A stretch of DNA of 64,000 nucleotides from JAEUNJ01 sp052035955 (GCA_052035955.1 JBPOHD010000010.1:1-64000), one strand, 5' to 3'; counted from the first letter of the stretch, positions 49,717-58,029 are shown. The notes: generated by a model not told the origin, from the sequence alone. Program-made: numbers and translations.

Positions 49717-50531
49717 CGCCGGCGCAGGCTGACCACCGGACAGCGCTCCGCAAGTTCATAACGGCCGTGGGCCGCCGCGAACAAGGAGAATTCCGGCATT
49801 GCCTGGACGACCTCCTCGATGGAAGGAAAGCTGTACCGGGCATCCCGGGCCCGGTAATGCTCGAACAGGGCCAGGGCCTCGGCCGGCCAGCCGAACCGCC
49901 GAGTCAGGTCGACCGCGTCGGGGACCATCGCCCGGTAGGCATCCCATATCTCCGACAGTCGTGCCCCACGGGCCGGATCGTCACCCTGGACCGCCATCGC
50001 CAGGCGCCAGCGGAAGACATGGGGGCTCCCGATACGACCGTCCCGCAGGGCGGCGTTTACGTCCTCGACGCTTTCGGTCGCGGCCGGCCGGCAGAAAAGG
50101 CGCAAAACCAGCAGGCCGTCCTGCTTCAGGACCCGCCGGACTTCCCGTGAGAACTCCCTGGCCGGTTGCGGAAAGGGCATGGCCGACAGGCAGCCGTCGC
50201 CGAGCGCGACATCCATGGATCCGTCGGCGAGCGGCAAGCGGCGCCAGTCGGCGCAGGCCACTTGCCGGGCGGGCCTATTGCCGGGCCACAGGGCCGAGAT
50301 CATGCCGAAGGCGTGATCGGCGGCGAAGAGGCGGGCGGGGAAAGGCCACTCGGCGGTGGCAATCTCCTGGGTGACGCCGAGCAGGAGCAGGCGTCGTTCG
50401 CCACTCCCGGCGCCGACGGCCGACGCGGCCGCCGCCGACATCAGGGCGATGTCGTCCGGATGGGGCCGCAGGGGGGGCCCCTGATGCCCCCATTGGCGGG
50501 CGATGGCGGCCCAGTGGGGCGAGGCGGGCAC
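49713..50531 (-). CDS. Class I SAM-dependent methyltransferase-like protein
   Basis: This 272-residue protein has a degenerate Rossmann start GERRLLLLGVTQEIATAEWP, then RLFAADHAFGMISALWPGNR, LPLADGSMDVALGDGCLSAM (acidic motif) and EVRRVLKQDGLLVLRLF, matching the Methyltransf_11 pattern. The C-terminal part has a long helical extension. It is coupled to the adenylating-enzyme gene by a four-base overlap, so the two probably act on one metabolite or conjugate. Target unknown. Confidence 0.78.
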   Translation of the reverse strand: MPASPHWAAIARQWGHQGPPLRPHPDDIALMSAAAASAVGAGSGERRLLLLGVTQEIATAEWPFPARLFAADHAFGMISALWPGNRPARQVACADWRRLPLADGSMDVALGDGCLSAMPFPQPAREFSREVRRVLKQDGLLVLRLFCRPAATESVEDVNAALRDGRIGSPHVFRWRLAMAVQGDDPARGARLSEIWDAYRAMVPDAVDLTRRFGWPAEALALFEHYRARDARYSFPSIEEVVQAMPEFSLFAAAHGRYELAERCPVVSLRRR

Positions 50532-50559
50532 GGGTACTCCAGAAGCCGCCCGAGGGCGC

Positions 50560-51456
50560 CTACTTGCTCTTGATCAGGGTGCCGACACCCTGGTCGGTCA
50601 GGATTTCCAGCAGGAGGGCATGTTCGACACGGCCATCGATGATGTGCACGCTGCGCACGCCGCTGCGGGCGGCATCCAGGGCCGAACCGATCTTGGGCAG
50701 CATGCCGCCGGAGAGGGTGCCATCGGCGACCATGGCGTCGATGTCCTTGGGCGTGACCCCGGTCAGCAATCGGCCGTTCTGGTCGAGGACCCCCGGCGTA
50801 TTGGTGAGCAGGACCAGCTTTTCCGCCTTGAGGATCTCGGCGATCTTGCCCGCCACCACGTCGGCATTGATGTTGTAGGTCTCGCCCTCGGCACCGACGC
50901 CGATGGGGGCGATGACGGGGATGAAGTCCCCCGTGTCCAGGAAGGCGATGATGGACGGGTCAATGGAAACGATCTCCCCGACCTGGCCGATGTCGATGAA
51001 CTCGTCGGGCTTGTCCTTGTTGGGCATCAGCAGCTTCTTCGCCCGGATGAAATTGCCGTCCTGCCCCGTCAGGCCGACCGCCTTGCCGCCGTGGCGGTTG
51101 ATGAGGTTGACGATCTCCTTGTTCACCTGTCCGCCGAGGACCATCTCGACGATGTCCATGGTCTCCTCATCGGTGACCCGCATGCCCTGGATGAACTGCC
51201 CCTGCTTGCCGACCCGTTTCAACAGGTCGTCAATCTGCGGCCCGCCGCCATGAACCACCACGGGGTTCATGCCGACCAGTTTCAGGAGCACCACATCCCG
51301 GGCGAAGCAATCCTTCAGGGTCGGATCCGTCATGGCGTTGCCGCCGTACTTGATGACGATGGTCCGATCGTAGAAACGCTTGATGTAGGGAAGGGCTTCG
51401 CCGAGGATCTTGGCCTTGGTGGCCGGGGCGATGTTTTCGGTGCTGATGTCGGTCAT
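50560..51456 (-). CDS. argB: Acetylglutamate kinase
   Basis: This 298-residue protein has the amino-acid kinase motifs TIVIKYGGNAM, VVVHGGGPQIDDLLKRVG, NINADVVAGKIAEILKAEKL and LLTNTPGVLD. It phosphorylates N-acetylglutamate in arginine synthesis. It is first in a leftward series argB, methyltransferase, adenylating enzyme, nucleotidase, slmA. Confidence 0.96.
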   Translation of the reverse strand: MTDISTENIAPATKAKILGEALPYIKRFYDRTIVIKYGGNAMTDPTLKDCFARDVVLLKLVGMNPVVVHGGGPQIDDLLKRVGKQGQFIQGMRVTDEETMDIVEMVLGGQVNKEIVNLINRHGGKAVGLTGQDGNFIRAKKLLMPNKDKPDEFIDIGQVGEIVSIDPSIIAFLDTGDFIPVIAPIGVGAEGETYNINADVVAGKIAEILKAEKLVLLTNTPGVLDQNGRLLTGVTPKDIDAMVADGTLSGGMLPKIGSALDAARSGVRSVHIIDGRVEHALLLEILTDQGVGTLIKSK

Positions 51457-51537
51457 GGCGGCGGCGGCTTGGGCGTAGGCGCGAAAGCCTGCATTCTAGA
51501 GCCTAAACGGAAGGGACCGATGCCGGGGCCGGAATGG

Positions 51538-51561
51538 AAACGGGGGCCGCAGCCCCCGTTT
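51538..51561 (-). terminator. Hairpin terminator downstream of hsp20
   Basis: AAACGGGGGC (51538-51547) and GCCCCCGTTT (51552-51561) form a perfect ten-pair stem with a CGCA loop, about 45 bases after the hsp20 stop. The trailing T-run is three bases in either direction, so termination strength is uncertain. Confidence 0.6.
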
Positions 51562-51607
51562 GCGCGCCGGGGCGACCCGTTGTCCAGGGCGCCTCCCCAT
51601 TGCACGA

Positions 51608-52021
51608 TCAATCGATGACCAGACGCCTGGCCTGGGTCGCGGACTTCTTCGGCAGGGTCAGTTCCAGGACGCCATCGGTGAACTTGGCCGACGCCTTGCC
51701 ATCGTCGATGTCCTGGCCCAACTGGAAGCTGCGCGACACTTTGCCGAAATAGCGCTCGGTACGCAGAATCCGCTCGCCATCCCTGACGTCCTTCTCCTGC
51801 TTGCGCTCGGCGCTGATGGCCACCACGGGGCCATCGATATTGACGTGGATATCCTCCTTCTTCACCCCTGGCAACTCCGCGTGCACCAGGAACGCGTTCT
51901 CCTGTTCCTTGACGTCAATCTTCACGATGGGCGCCTCGGCGGCCGAGCCGAACTCGACGGGCCGGACGAAGAAGCCCTTGAAGAAATCGTCCAGGGGATC
52001 ATAACGGCTGAGGTTGCTCAT
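51608..52021 (-). CDS. Small heat-shock protein, Hsp20 family
   Basis: This 137-residue protein starts at ATG 52021 with AAGGAG ahead. The alpha-crystallin domain spans residues about 35-125 (VKIDVKEQENAFLVHAELPG, FTDGVLELTLPKK). It is an ATP-independent holdase that keeps unfolding proteins soluble. It is a single gene behind a sigma-32-like promoter. Confidence 0.94.
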   Translation of the reverse strand: MSNLSRYDPLDDFFKGFFVRPVEFGSAAEAPIVKIDVKEQENAFLVHAELPGVKKEDIHVNIDGPVVAISAERKQEKDVRDGERILRTERYFGKVSRSFQLGQDIDDGKASAKFTDGVLELTLPKKSATQARRLVID

Positions 52022-52068
52022 GATTTTCTCCTTGGCGAATGACCGGGCTGCTTTGCCCTCCATTGAAT

Positions 52069-52096
52069 AGATACGTACCGCTTCGGAAATTTCAAG
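52069..52096 (-). promoter_or_regulatory. Sigma-32-like promoter of hsp20
   Basis: On the minus strand CTTGAAA (52090-52096), then 13 bases, then ACGTATCT (52069-52076) resemble the heat-shock consensus CTTGAAA-N-CCCCATNT. The -35 match is perfect, the -10 match partial. The place, about 50 bases before a Hsp20 start, supports it. Confidence 0.55.
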
Positions 52097-52236
52097 GCGG
52101 GCCCGGATACCCGGCCGTGTCTCCGGCGGAGGCGGACCCGCGTCGCTGATCCAGTTCCGCCGGGACTCCGGAAAAACCGCGCCCCGTTCTTCCTATCGCC
52201 CCCCGGAATACCCTTGAACTCGAAAATGCATAGGCG

Positions 52237-52264
52237 TGTAAGAATCGGCCGGCGTCCGCGTCTA
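52237..52264 (+). promoter_or_regulatory. ECF-sigma-like promoter of the RiPP operon
   Basis: TGTAAGA (52237-52243) and CGTCTA (52259-52264) are separated by 15 bases. ECF sigma factors commonly use TGTAACC-like and CGTCTA-like boxes, and operons of this precursor/DUF692 type are known to be under ECF control in several proteobacteria. No sigma factor gene lies in the window. The leader would be about 135 bases. Confidence 0.5.
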
Positions 52265-52404
52265 AATTGGCGTACGTAGCGATGCCGGCGCAGGGGAGAA
52301 CCCGAAGCCCCCGGCCGGCGGCCGCGACGACCGATCCTGGTATCCGTGTCCGGGTGCCGGGATAGAAGATTGGATGCCCTCTCAACCCAGCAAGGAGATT
52401 GACC

Positions 52405-52671
52405 ATGAAATCGACCAAGACCGCCCTCACCCTAGCCATCGGCACTGCCTTCGCGGCCACCGGGGTCCTCGCCCCCATCGCCAGCCATGCCGCCGACAAC
52501 CCCTTCGGCATGCAGAAGCTGGATGCCGGCTACCAGCTCGCCCAGGCTGATTCCAAGGCCAAGGACGGCAAGTGCGGCGGTGACAAGGCCAAGGACGGCA
52601 AGTGCGGCGGCGACAAGAAGAAGGACGGCAAGTGCGGCGAAGGCAAATGCGGCGGCGACAAGAAGAAGTGA
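52405..52671 (+). CDS. hvfA: HvfA/BufA-type precursor of a copper-binding modified peptide
   Basis: This 88-residue protein starts at ATG 52405 with AAGGAG seven bases ahead. A signal peptide (MKSTKTALTLAIGTAFAATG to ASHA) is followed by a short spacer with NPFGMQKLDAGYQLAQAD and a core with four GKCG units (DGKCGGDK three-fold, then EGKCGGDKKK). The Asp/Glu-Gly-Lys-Cys-Gly unit is the site that MNIO enzymes modify in HvfA-type bufferins, giving copper-binding groups. Genes for the MNIO enzyme and its partner follow directly. The peptide should be exported to the periplasm after modification. Confidence 0.9.
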   Translation: MKSTKTALTLAIGTAFAATGVLAPIASHAADNPFGMQKLDAGYQLAQADSKAKDGKCGGDKAKDGKCGGDKKKDGKCGEGKCGGDKKK

Positions 52672-52691
52672 TCCGGACCGTCGCCTGAACC

Positions 52692-53537
52692 ATGAAATCC
52701 AGTCGGATTTCCGGCACCGGCCTCGGCTTCAGGCGGGAGATGCTTCCCGCCCTGAAAGCCGGGGTACCGGCAGCCGTCGATTTCTTCGAACTCGCCCCGG
52801 AGAACTGGGCCGGGATCGGAGGCCGGTCGGCCCGGGACCTGCGGGCATTCACCGAGCGCCATCCCTTCGTCTGCCACGGCCTGTCGCTGTCGCTGGGCGG
52901 ACCGGATCCCCTCGACGAGGCCCTGCTACGGCGGATCAAGGCCTTCATGGCGGAGCATCGGATCGGCCTGTATACGGAGCACCTGGCCTGGTGCAGCCAG
53001 GACGGCCATCTTTACGACCTGCTGCCCATCCCGTGCACCGGGGATGCCGTTCGCTGGACGGCGGAACGCATACGCCGGGCCCAGGACATCCTGGGCATGC
53101 GCATCGGGATCGAGAACGCCTCCTACTACGTGGCGCCGCCCGGGGCGGAACTGACCGAGGCGGAATTCATTGCGGCCGTCATCGCCGAGGCGGACTGCCT
53201 GCTGCATCTGGATGTGAACAACATCTATGTCAATTCGGTGAATTTCGGTTTCGACCCGCTGGCCTTCATGGAGGCCCTCCCCCTCGAGCGCACCTGCTAC
53301 CTGCACGTGGCGGGGCATTACGTCGAGCCGGACGGTCTCCTGGTGGATACCCATGGGGCCGAGGTCATCGATCCCGTGTGGACCCTCCTCGACGCCGCCT
53401 ATGGGCGGGTCGGTCCCCTGCCTACCTGCCTCGAGCGGGACTTCAACTTCCCGGCCATGGAGGCGCTGGAGCGCGAGTTGCAGACCGTCCGCCGGATCCA
53501 GCAGCGTTGGCAACCTGCGGCGAGGGCAAGCCTGTGA
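52692..53537 (+). CDS. hvfB: MNIO-family (DUF692) peptide-modifying enzyme
   Basis: This 281-residue protein has the DUF692 pattern: GTGLGFRREMLPALKAG, DFFELAPENW, CHGLSLSLGG, YTEHLAWC, GIENASYYV, HLDVNNIYVNSVNF and HVAGHYVEPDGLLVDTHG. The His, Asp and Glu residues form the multi-iron site of MNIO enzymes, which oxidatively rearrange Cys. It should convert the GKCG cysteines of the precursor encoded 20 bases upstream. Its stop overlaps the partner gene start (GTGA). Confidence 0.93.
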   Translation: MKSSRISGTGLGFRREMLPALKAGVPAAVDFFELAPENWAGIGGRSARDLRAFTERHPFVCHGLSLSLGGPDPLDEALLRRIKAFMAEHRIGLYTEHLAWCSQDGHLYDLLPIPCTGDAVRWTAERIRRAQDILGMRIGIENASYYVAPPGAELTEAEFIAAVIAEADCLLHLDVNNIYVNSVNFGFDPLAFMEALPLERTCYLHVAGHYVEPDGLLVDTHGAEVIDPVWTLLDAAYGRVGPLPTCLERDFNFPAMEALERELQTVRRIQQRWQPAARASL

Positions 53538-54283
53538 ACGGTCGCGCGCTTCCCTTCCAGGAGTTCCAGCGGGAATTCGCCCGGCATGTGCGCGACCCAC
53601 GCCGCCACCGGCGGCCGGCCGGCATGCCGGCCCGCCGCATGGCCGTCTACAACGAACTGCTCTTCAACAACCTGACCGGATTCCTCGACGCCTGTTTCCC
53701 GGTCAGCCGGGATGTCCTCGGCGAGCGCCGCTGGCGGCGGCTCAATCGGGAGTTCTTCCGCGACTGGCAAAGCCATACGCCGTATTTCCGCGAGATACCG
53801 CGGGAGTTCCTGCGCTGGCTCCTGGAAGCGCAGACGGCCGTCCGGCTGCCGCGCTGGCTGCGGGAGCTCGCCCATTACGAATGGGCGGAGCTGGCGGTGG
53901 ACGTGATGGAAGCCGCGCCCCCGGCCTGCGACCCGTCGGGCGACCTGATGGACGGCCAGCCGGTCCTGGCGCCCGCCCTGATGAATCTCGCCTACTCCTG
54001 GCCGGTGCAACACATCGGTCCGGCCTGGAAGCCCCGCTCACCGGTGCCGACCCACCTGATCGTCTTTCGCGACCGGCTGGACGGCGTCCGCTTCGTCGAA
54101 CTGAATGCCGTGTCGGCCCGGCTCGTGGCACTGATCGCCGATGGTGGCCGCACGGGCCGCCAATGCAGCGACCTCATCGCCGGGGAACTCGGCCACGCGG
54201 ACTCCGCCATCGTGGCGGCCGGCGCCCGGGAAATCCTGGAGGGACTGCGCCAACAACAAGCCATCCTGGGAGTCCGTCCGTGA
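53534..54283 (+). CDS. hvfC: DUF2063-type partner protein (HvfC/BufC)
   Basis: This 249-residue protein starts at GTG 53534, four bases inside the end of hvfB. The N-terminal part (LPFQEFQREFARHVRDP, RMAVYNELLFNNLTGFLDAC) matches the DUF2063 putative DNA-binding-like domain, now regarded as the peptide-recognition partner of MNIO enzymes. The C-terminal 90 residues form a wHTH-like fold. It should present the precursor to the MNIO enzyme. It overlaps the DoxX gene by four bases. Confidence 0.9.
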   Translation: MNGRALPFQEFQREFARHVRDPRRHRRPAGMPARRMAVYNELLFNNLTGFLDACFPVSRDVLGERRWRRLNREFFRDWQSHTPYFREIPREFLRWLLEAQTAVRLPRWLRELAHYEWAELAVDVMEAAPPACDPSGDLMDGQPVLAPALMNLAYSWPVQHIGPAWKPRSPVPTHLIVFRDRLDGVRFVELNAVSARLVALIADGGRTGRQCSDLIAGELGHADSAIVAAGAREILEGLRQQQAILGVRP

Positions 54284-54801
54284 ATACCCTCACTTTCCGC
54301 CTTCTGAGTACCATCGACACCCTCGGCGAATGGATCGCCCCCCTCGGTCTGCGCCTGCTGCTCGGCTGGGAATTCCTCGAGTCGGGGCTGGAGAAATACC
54401 GGGGCGAGAACTGGTTCGCCGACATCCAGCACCGGTTTCCCTTCCCCTTCGACCAGGTGCCGCCGGAAATCAGCTGGCAGATGGCCACGTGGTTCGAACT
54501 GGCGGGCGGAATCGCCCTCTTCCTGGGCCTGGGAACGCGGTTCTTCGCGGTCTCCCTGGCCGTCCTGACCTACGTCGCCATCGCCAGCGTCCATTGGCCC
54601 GAGAGCTGGAATACGGTGTCGGACCTGCTGCAGGGCTACGCGATCACCGACAAGGGACACGGCAATTTCAAGCTCCCGGTCCTGTATCTCGCCATGTTGC
54701 TCCCCCTGATCCTGCGCGGCCCCGGCAGAATGTCGGTCGATGCGACCATCGCGCGCCGCCTGATGCCGGGAGGCGGGAAGCCGCGTGGACGCAAAGCCTG
54801 A
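54280..54801 (+). CDS. DoxX-family membrane protein of the RiPP operon
   Basis: This 173-residue protein starts at GTG 54280, overlapping the hvfC stop. About four transmembrane helices are visible (PLGLRLLLGWEFLESGLEKY, WFELAGGIALFLGLGTRFF, VSLAVLTYVAIASVHW, LPVLYLAMLLPLILRG). DoxX proteins are regular members of DUF2282/DUF692 operons. Its task there is unknown; a link to respiratory electron flow or export is possible. Confidence 0.88.
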   Translation: MNTLTFRLLSTIDTLGEWIAPLGLRLLLGWEFLESGLEKYRGENWFADIQHRFPFPFDQVPPEISWQMATWFELAGGIALFLGLGTRFFAVSLAVLTYVAIASVHWPESWNTVSDLLQGYAITDKGHGNFKLPVLYLAMLLPLILRGPGRMSVDATIARRLMPGGGKPRGRKA

Positions 54802-54985
54802 AAACACCTGCCCGCGTTGCGGGAGGACCTTCGTCTGCGGCATGGCCGCGGGGCTGGGAAAATGCTGGTGCGCCGAGTTGCCGCCGTTCCTTGAACCCGA
54901 TCACCGGGTCCCGGGCTGCTACTGTCCGGACTGCCTGCGGCAGTTGTCGACGACCGCCGCGGGCGGTCACTCGTCGGGAGTCTGA
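54785..54985 (+). CDS. Small cysteine-rich CWC-family protein
   Basis: This 66-residue protein starts at GTG 54785, inside the end of the DoxX gene. Eight Cys are arranged in pairs: NTCPRCGRTFVCGMAAGLGK, then CWCAEL and CYCPDC. This matches the cysteine-rich CWC family, likely a metal-binding protein of unknown function. Coupling to the DoxX gene makes it the last member of the copper-peptide operon. Its end overlaps the convergent nudB by 19 bases. Confidence 0.75.
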   Translation: MDAKPENTCPRCGRTFVCGMAAGLGKCWCAELPPFLEPDHRVPGCYCPDCLRQLSTTAAGGHSSGV

Positions 54986-55416
54986 CGCCCTGGCAACATC
55001 AGGATGGCATCCCGGTTGCTCCAGGAAAAGCAGGCCCGGGCGGCGTTTCGCCACGGCAGCCACTGGCTGGCCAGATGCTCGTCGGGGGCCAAGGTCACAG
55101 GGACAGGTTCCGGAAGGCAAAGGCTGAAGACGTGCTCGATATTGCGGGTGATGCCGGGCGCATAGCGGTGGCGCCACTGGGCGAAGATCTCGTAGCGGTT
55201 CGAGATACCCCAGGCGTCGAGGTCGACAGCATCGATGCGCAACCCGGTCTCCTCGCCCACTTCGCGCGCCGCGGTCTCGGCCAGGGATTCGTCCCCCTCC
55301 TGGCTGCCGGTCACGGATTGCCAAAAGCCGGGCCGGGCGGCCCTTTCCAGCAGCAGCACCCGGAGGTCCGCCGTGTGGATCACGACGAGGACCGAGACGG
55401 GCCGCTTGAAGCTCAA
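54967..55416 (-). CDS. nudB: Dihydroneopterin triphosphate diphosphatase (Nudix)
   Basis: This 149-residue protein starts at TTG 55416 (LSFKRPVSVLVVIH), which overlaps the barstar-like stop as TTGA and has GAAGGA ahead. The Nudix box is GSQEGDESLAETAAREVGEE followed by TG. The start FKRPVSVLVVI and the pattern GISNRYEIFAQWRHRYAPG are typical for NudB, which removes pyrophosphate from dihydroneopterin triphosphate in folate synthesis. It is fourth in the aspS operon. Confidence 0.9.
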   Translation of the reverse strand: MSFKRPVSVLVVIHTADLRVLLLERAARPGFWQSVTGSQEGDESLAETAAREVGEETGLRIDAVDLDAWGISNRYEIFAQWRHRYAPGITRNIEHVFSLCLPEPVPVTLAPDEHLASQWLPWRNAARACFSWSNRDAILMLPGRQTPDE

Positions 55417-55856
55417 GGCAGGTCCTTCAGCCCTGGCAAGACGCCGCCTGTCGCCTCCACAAGGCACCAGAAGGGAATACCCTCCTCGCGCCAGACGTCG
55501 GCCGCGTCGGCAAAGATCCTCAGGACGGCGAGGAGGTCGCCCGGGGCCGACCGGGCGGCCGCATCGCACCGATCGATGATCGCCACGTAGCCTTCGGCCG
55601 GCCGCCAGCCCAGGTCTGCCAGGCAATCGGCCAGGGCATCCAGGTTGCCCCCGTACCATTCGGGGAAGTCCATGGCCTCGCCGATTGCCGCCAGCAGGGC
55701 GTCCTTGTCGCGCACCGGGGCGAAATCGATGCGGAAGACCTGGAGGCCTGCCTCGCCGGCCGCCGCAGCCCAGCCGGGGAGGTCCTCTGCGGCCACGCGA
55801 TGGACGCCGGCCCTGGCGGGGTCGGCAAGCAGTCGGGCGCGGGGATTCCTGTCCAT
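55413..55856 (-). CDS. Barstar-like ribonuclease inhibitor
   Basis: This 147-residue protein has the barstar motif DFPEWYGGNLDALADCLADL at residues about 63-82 and a preceding RDKDALLAAIGEAM helix. Barstar binds and blocks barnase-type RNases. The gene lies eight bases after a secreted barnase/T1-type RNase gene, which would be its natural target; together they are an RNase/immunity pair. The N-terminal 40 residues are an extension relative to barstar. Confidence 0.88.
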   Translation of the reverse strand: MDRNPRARLLADPARAGVHRVAAEDLPGWAAAAGEAGLQVFRIDFAPVRDKDALLAAIGEAMDFPEWYGGNLDALADCLADLGWRPAEGYVAIIDRCDAAARSAPGDLLAVLRIFADAADVWREEGIPFWCLVEATGGVLPGLKDLP

Positions 55857-55864
55857 GGCGGCTC

Positions 55865-56230
55865 CTAGGGCACGATGCGCCGGAAACTCCGGTAGTGGTC
55901 GTCGGTGTAGTAGCGTTCCCCGCCTTGGCCGACGACGATCCGCCGAGCCCCGCGGTCGCGGGACCCCGGCGTGGGAACGGTGTACTCCCGGTAGTAGCCC
56001 CGATCCCTGAGGGGAAGGCGTCTCTCGTAGTTGCCGAAGGTCACGCCGTCCCGGCGGTAGGGGAAGGGACCGCCCCGCTCGATGAGGCCCAGCGTCTGGC
56101 GCGCTTCCGTCGGCAGTTCCGCGTGGGCAACCGGCGGCGCCGGACGGGCCTCGCGGGCCTGGGCGGCCGGCAGGACGAGGACCGCCAGGCAGGCGGCCAG
56201 GAGACAGAGGATCCTGGCCAGCCGGATCAT
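55865..56230 (-). CDS. Secreted guanyl-specific ribonuclease (barnase/T1 type)
   Basis: This 121-residue protein starts at ATG 56230, which overlaps the aspS stop (TGATG). A signal peptide (MIRLARILCLLAACLAVLVL to AQA) precedes a microbial RNase fold: FPYRRDGVTFGNYERRLP, GYYREYTVPTPGSRDRGARR and RYYTDDHYRSFRRI. Catalytic Glu, Arg and His candidates of the family are visible (YREYTV, GARR, DHYRSF). It would cut RNA outside the cytoplasm; the inhibitor encoded next protects the producer. Confidence 0.87.
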   Translation of the reverse strand: MIRLARILCLLAACLAVLVLPAAQAREARPAPPVAHAELPTEARQTLGLIERGGPFPYRRDGVTFGNYERRLPLRDRGYYREYTVPTPGSRDRGARRIVVGQGGERYYTDDHYRSFRRIVP

Positions 56231-58029
56231 CAGCCCTTGCCCACCTCCACCGCGGTCTCGACCTTCTGCCGCAGGCGGATGTGGAGTTCGCGCAGCTGCT
56301 TTTCGTCGACGGCCGAAGGTGCGTCCGTCAGCAGGCACTGGGCGCGCTGGGTCTTCGGGAAGGCGATCACGTCCCGGATGGATTCGGCACCGGTCATCAT
56401 GGTGACGATGCGGTCGAGGCCGAAGGCGAGGCCGCCGTGGGGCGGTGCGCCGTACTTCAGCGCATCGAGCAGGAAGCCGAACTTCATGTTGGCCTCCTCC
56501 TCGCCGATGCCGAGGGCCGTGAAGACCTTCGACTGGACTTCGGCCCGGTGGATACGGACGGAGCCGCCGCCGATCTCCCAGCCGTTCAGCGCCAGGTCGT
56601 AGGCCTTGGCGAGGCAGCGCCCGGGGTCGCTCTGCAGGTATTCGTCATGGCCGTCCTTGGGCGAGGTGAAGGGATGGTGGCAGGCCGACCAGCGCCTTTC
56701 CTCATCGTCGAACTCGAACATCGGGAAATCGACGACCCAGACGGGTTCCCAGGCCTTGCCATTGACGTAGCCCTTCTCGTGGCCGAGCTTGATGCGCAGG
56801 GCGCCGAGGGCATCGTTCACGACCTTGACCTTGTCGGCGCCGAAGAATATCAGGTCGCCGTTCCCGGCGCCGGTGCGCTCGATGATGGCCTTCAGCGCGG
56901 TTTCATTGAGGTTCTTGACGATGGGGGACTGGAGGCCGGTTTCGTTGAGCTGGGTGACGTCGTTGACCTTGATGTAGGCAAGACCCTTGGCTCCGTAGAT
57001 CTTGACGAACTCGGTGTAGCCGTCGATCTCGCCGCGGCTCAGACTGCCGCCGCCGGGCACCCGCAGGGCCGCCACCCGCCCGCCGCTGTTGGCCGGCCCT
57101 GAGAAGACCTTGAAGGCCACGTCCTTGACGGCGTCCGTGACCTCGGTGAGTTCCAGTGTGACCCGCAAGTCCGGCTTGTCGGAACCGTAGCGACTCATGC
57201 CTTCGGCATAGGTGATGCGCGGGAAGGGATCGGGCAGCTCAACGGCGAGAGTCTGGCGGAACACCGTGCGGATCATGTCTTCCATGATCGCGGTGATCTG
57301 GTTCTCGTCGAGGAAGGAGGTCTCGATGTCGACCTGGGTGAATTCCGGCTGCCGGTCGGCCCGCAGGTCCTCGTCCCGGAAGCACTTGGTGATCTGATAG
57401 TAGCGGTCGTAGCCGGCCACCATCAGCAACTGCTTGAAGAGCTGCGGCGACTGGGGCAGGGCGAAGAACTGCCCGGGATGGACGCGCGAGGGAACGAGGT
57501 AATCCCGGGCGCCTTCCGGCGTGCTCTTGGTGAGCATGGGGGTCTCGATGTCGATGAAGCCGGCGTCATCGAGGAAGCGGCGGAAGGCCATGGCCACCTT
57601 GTAGCGCAGGATCAGGTTCTTCTGCATCTGCGGGCGGCGCAGGTCGATGACCCGGTGGGTCAGACGGACGTTCTCGGACAGGTTCTCGTCGTCGAGTTGG
57701 AAAGGGGGCGTGGCGGCGGGATTGAGGACTTCCAACTCGTGGCAGAGGATTTCAATTTCGCCGGAGGCGAGGTTGTTGTTCTCGGTGCCCGCCGGACGCC
57801 GGCGCACCTTGCCGGTGACCTTGAGCACGAACTCGTTGCGTACCGATTCGGCGGTGGCAAACATCTCGCCCCGGTCCGGATCGCAGACCACCTGGGCCAG
57901 GCCGTCCCGGTCCCGCAGGTCGATGAAGATGACGCCCCCATGGTCCCGGCGGCGATGCACCCAGCCGCAAAGGGTGACGATCTGGTCGGTCAGGGAGGCC
58001 GACAATTGGCCGCAATAGTGGGTGCGCAT
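56230..58029 (-). CDS. aspS: Aspartyl-tRNA synthetase
   Basis: This 599-residue protein, normal for bacterial AspRS, has an OB-fold anticodon domain (MRTHYCGQLSASLTDQIVTL, CGWVHRRRDHGGVIFIDLRD), class II motifs (FIDIETPMLTKSTPEGARDY, FRDEDLRADRQPEFTQVDIE and GLAFGLDRIVTMM) and the GAD insertion between them. It charges tRNA-Asp. It is followed without gap by the RNase, barstar-like and nudB genes. Confidence 0.97.
   Translation of the reverse strand: MRTHYCGQLSASLTDQIVTLCGWVHRRRDHGGVIFIDLRDRDGLAQVVCDPDRGEMFATAESVRNEFVLKVTGKVRRRPAGTENNNLASGEIEILCHELEVLNPAATPPFQLDDENLSENVRLTHRVIDLRRPQMQKNLILRYKVAMAFRRFLDDAGFIDIETPMLTKSTPEGARDYLVPSRVHPGQFFALPQSPQLFKQLLMVAGYDRYYQITKCFRDEDLRADRQPEFTQVDIETSFLDENQITAIMEDMIRTVFRQTLAVELPDPFPRITYAEGMSRYGSDKPDLRVTLELTEVTDAVKDVAFKVFSGPANSGGRVAALRVPGGGSLSRGEIDGYTEFVKIYGAKGLAYIKVNDVTQLNETGLQSPIVKNLNETALKAIIERTGAGNGDLIFFGADKVKVVNDALGALRIKLGHEKGYVNGKAWEPVWVVDFPMFEFDDEERRWSACHHPFTSPKDGHDEYLQSDPGRCLAKAYDLALNGWEIGGGSVRIHRAEVQSKVFTALGIGEEEANMKFGFLLDALKYGAPPHGGLAFGLDRIVTMMTGAESIRDVIAFPKTQRAQCLLTDAPSAVDEKQLRELHIRLRQKVETAVEVGKG

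Noticed and set aside
52559..52668. CRISPR-like or tandem DNA repeat in the AAGGACGGCAAGTGCGG stretch
   Set aside because: The repeats are in frame in hvfA and encode GKCG units; there are no spacers.
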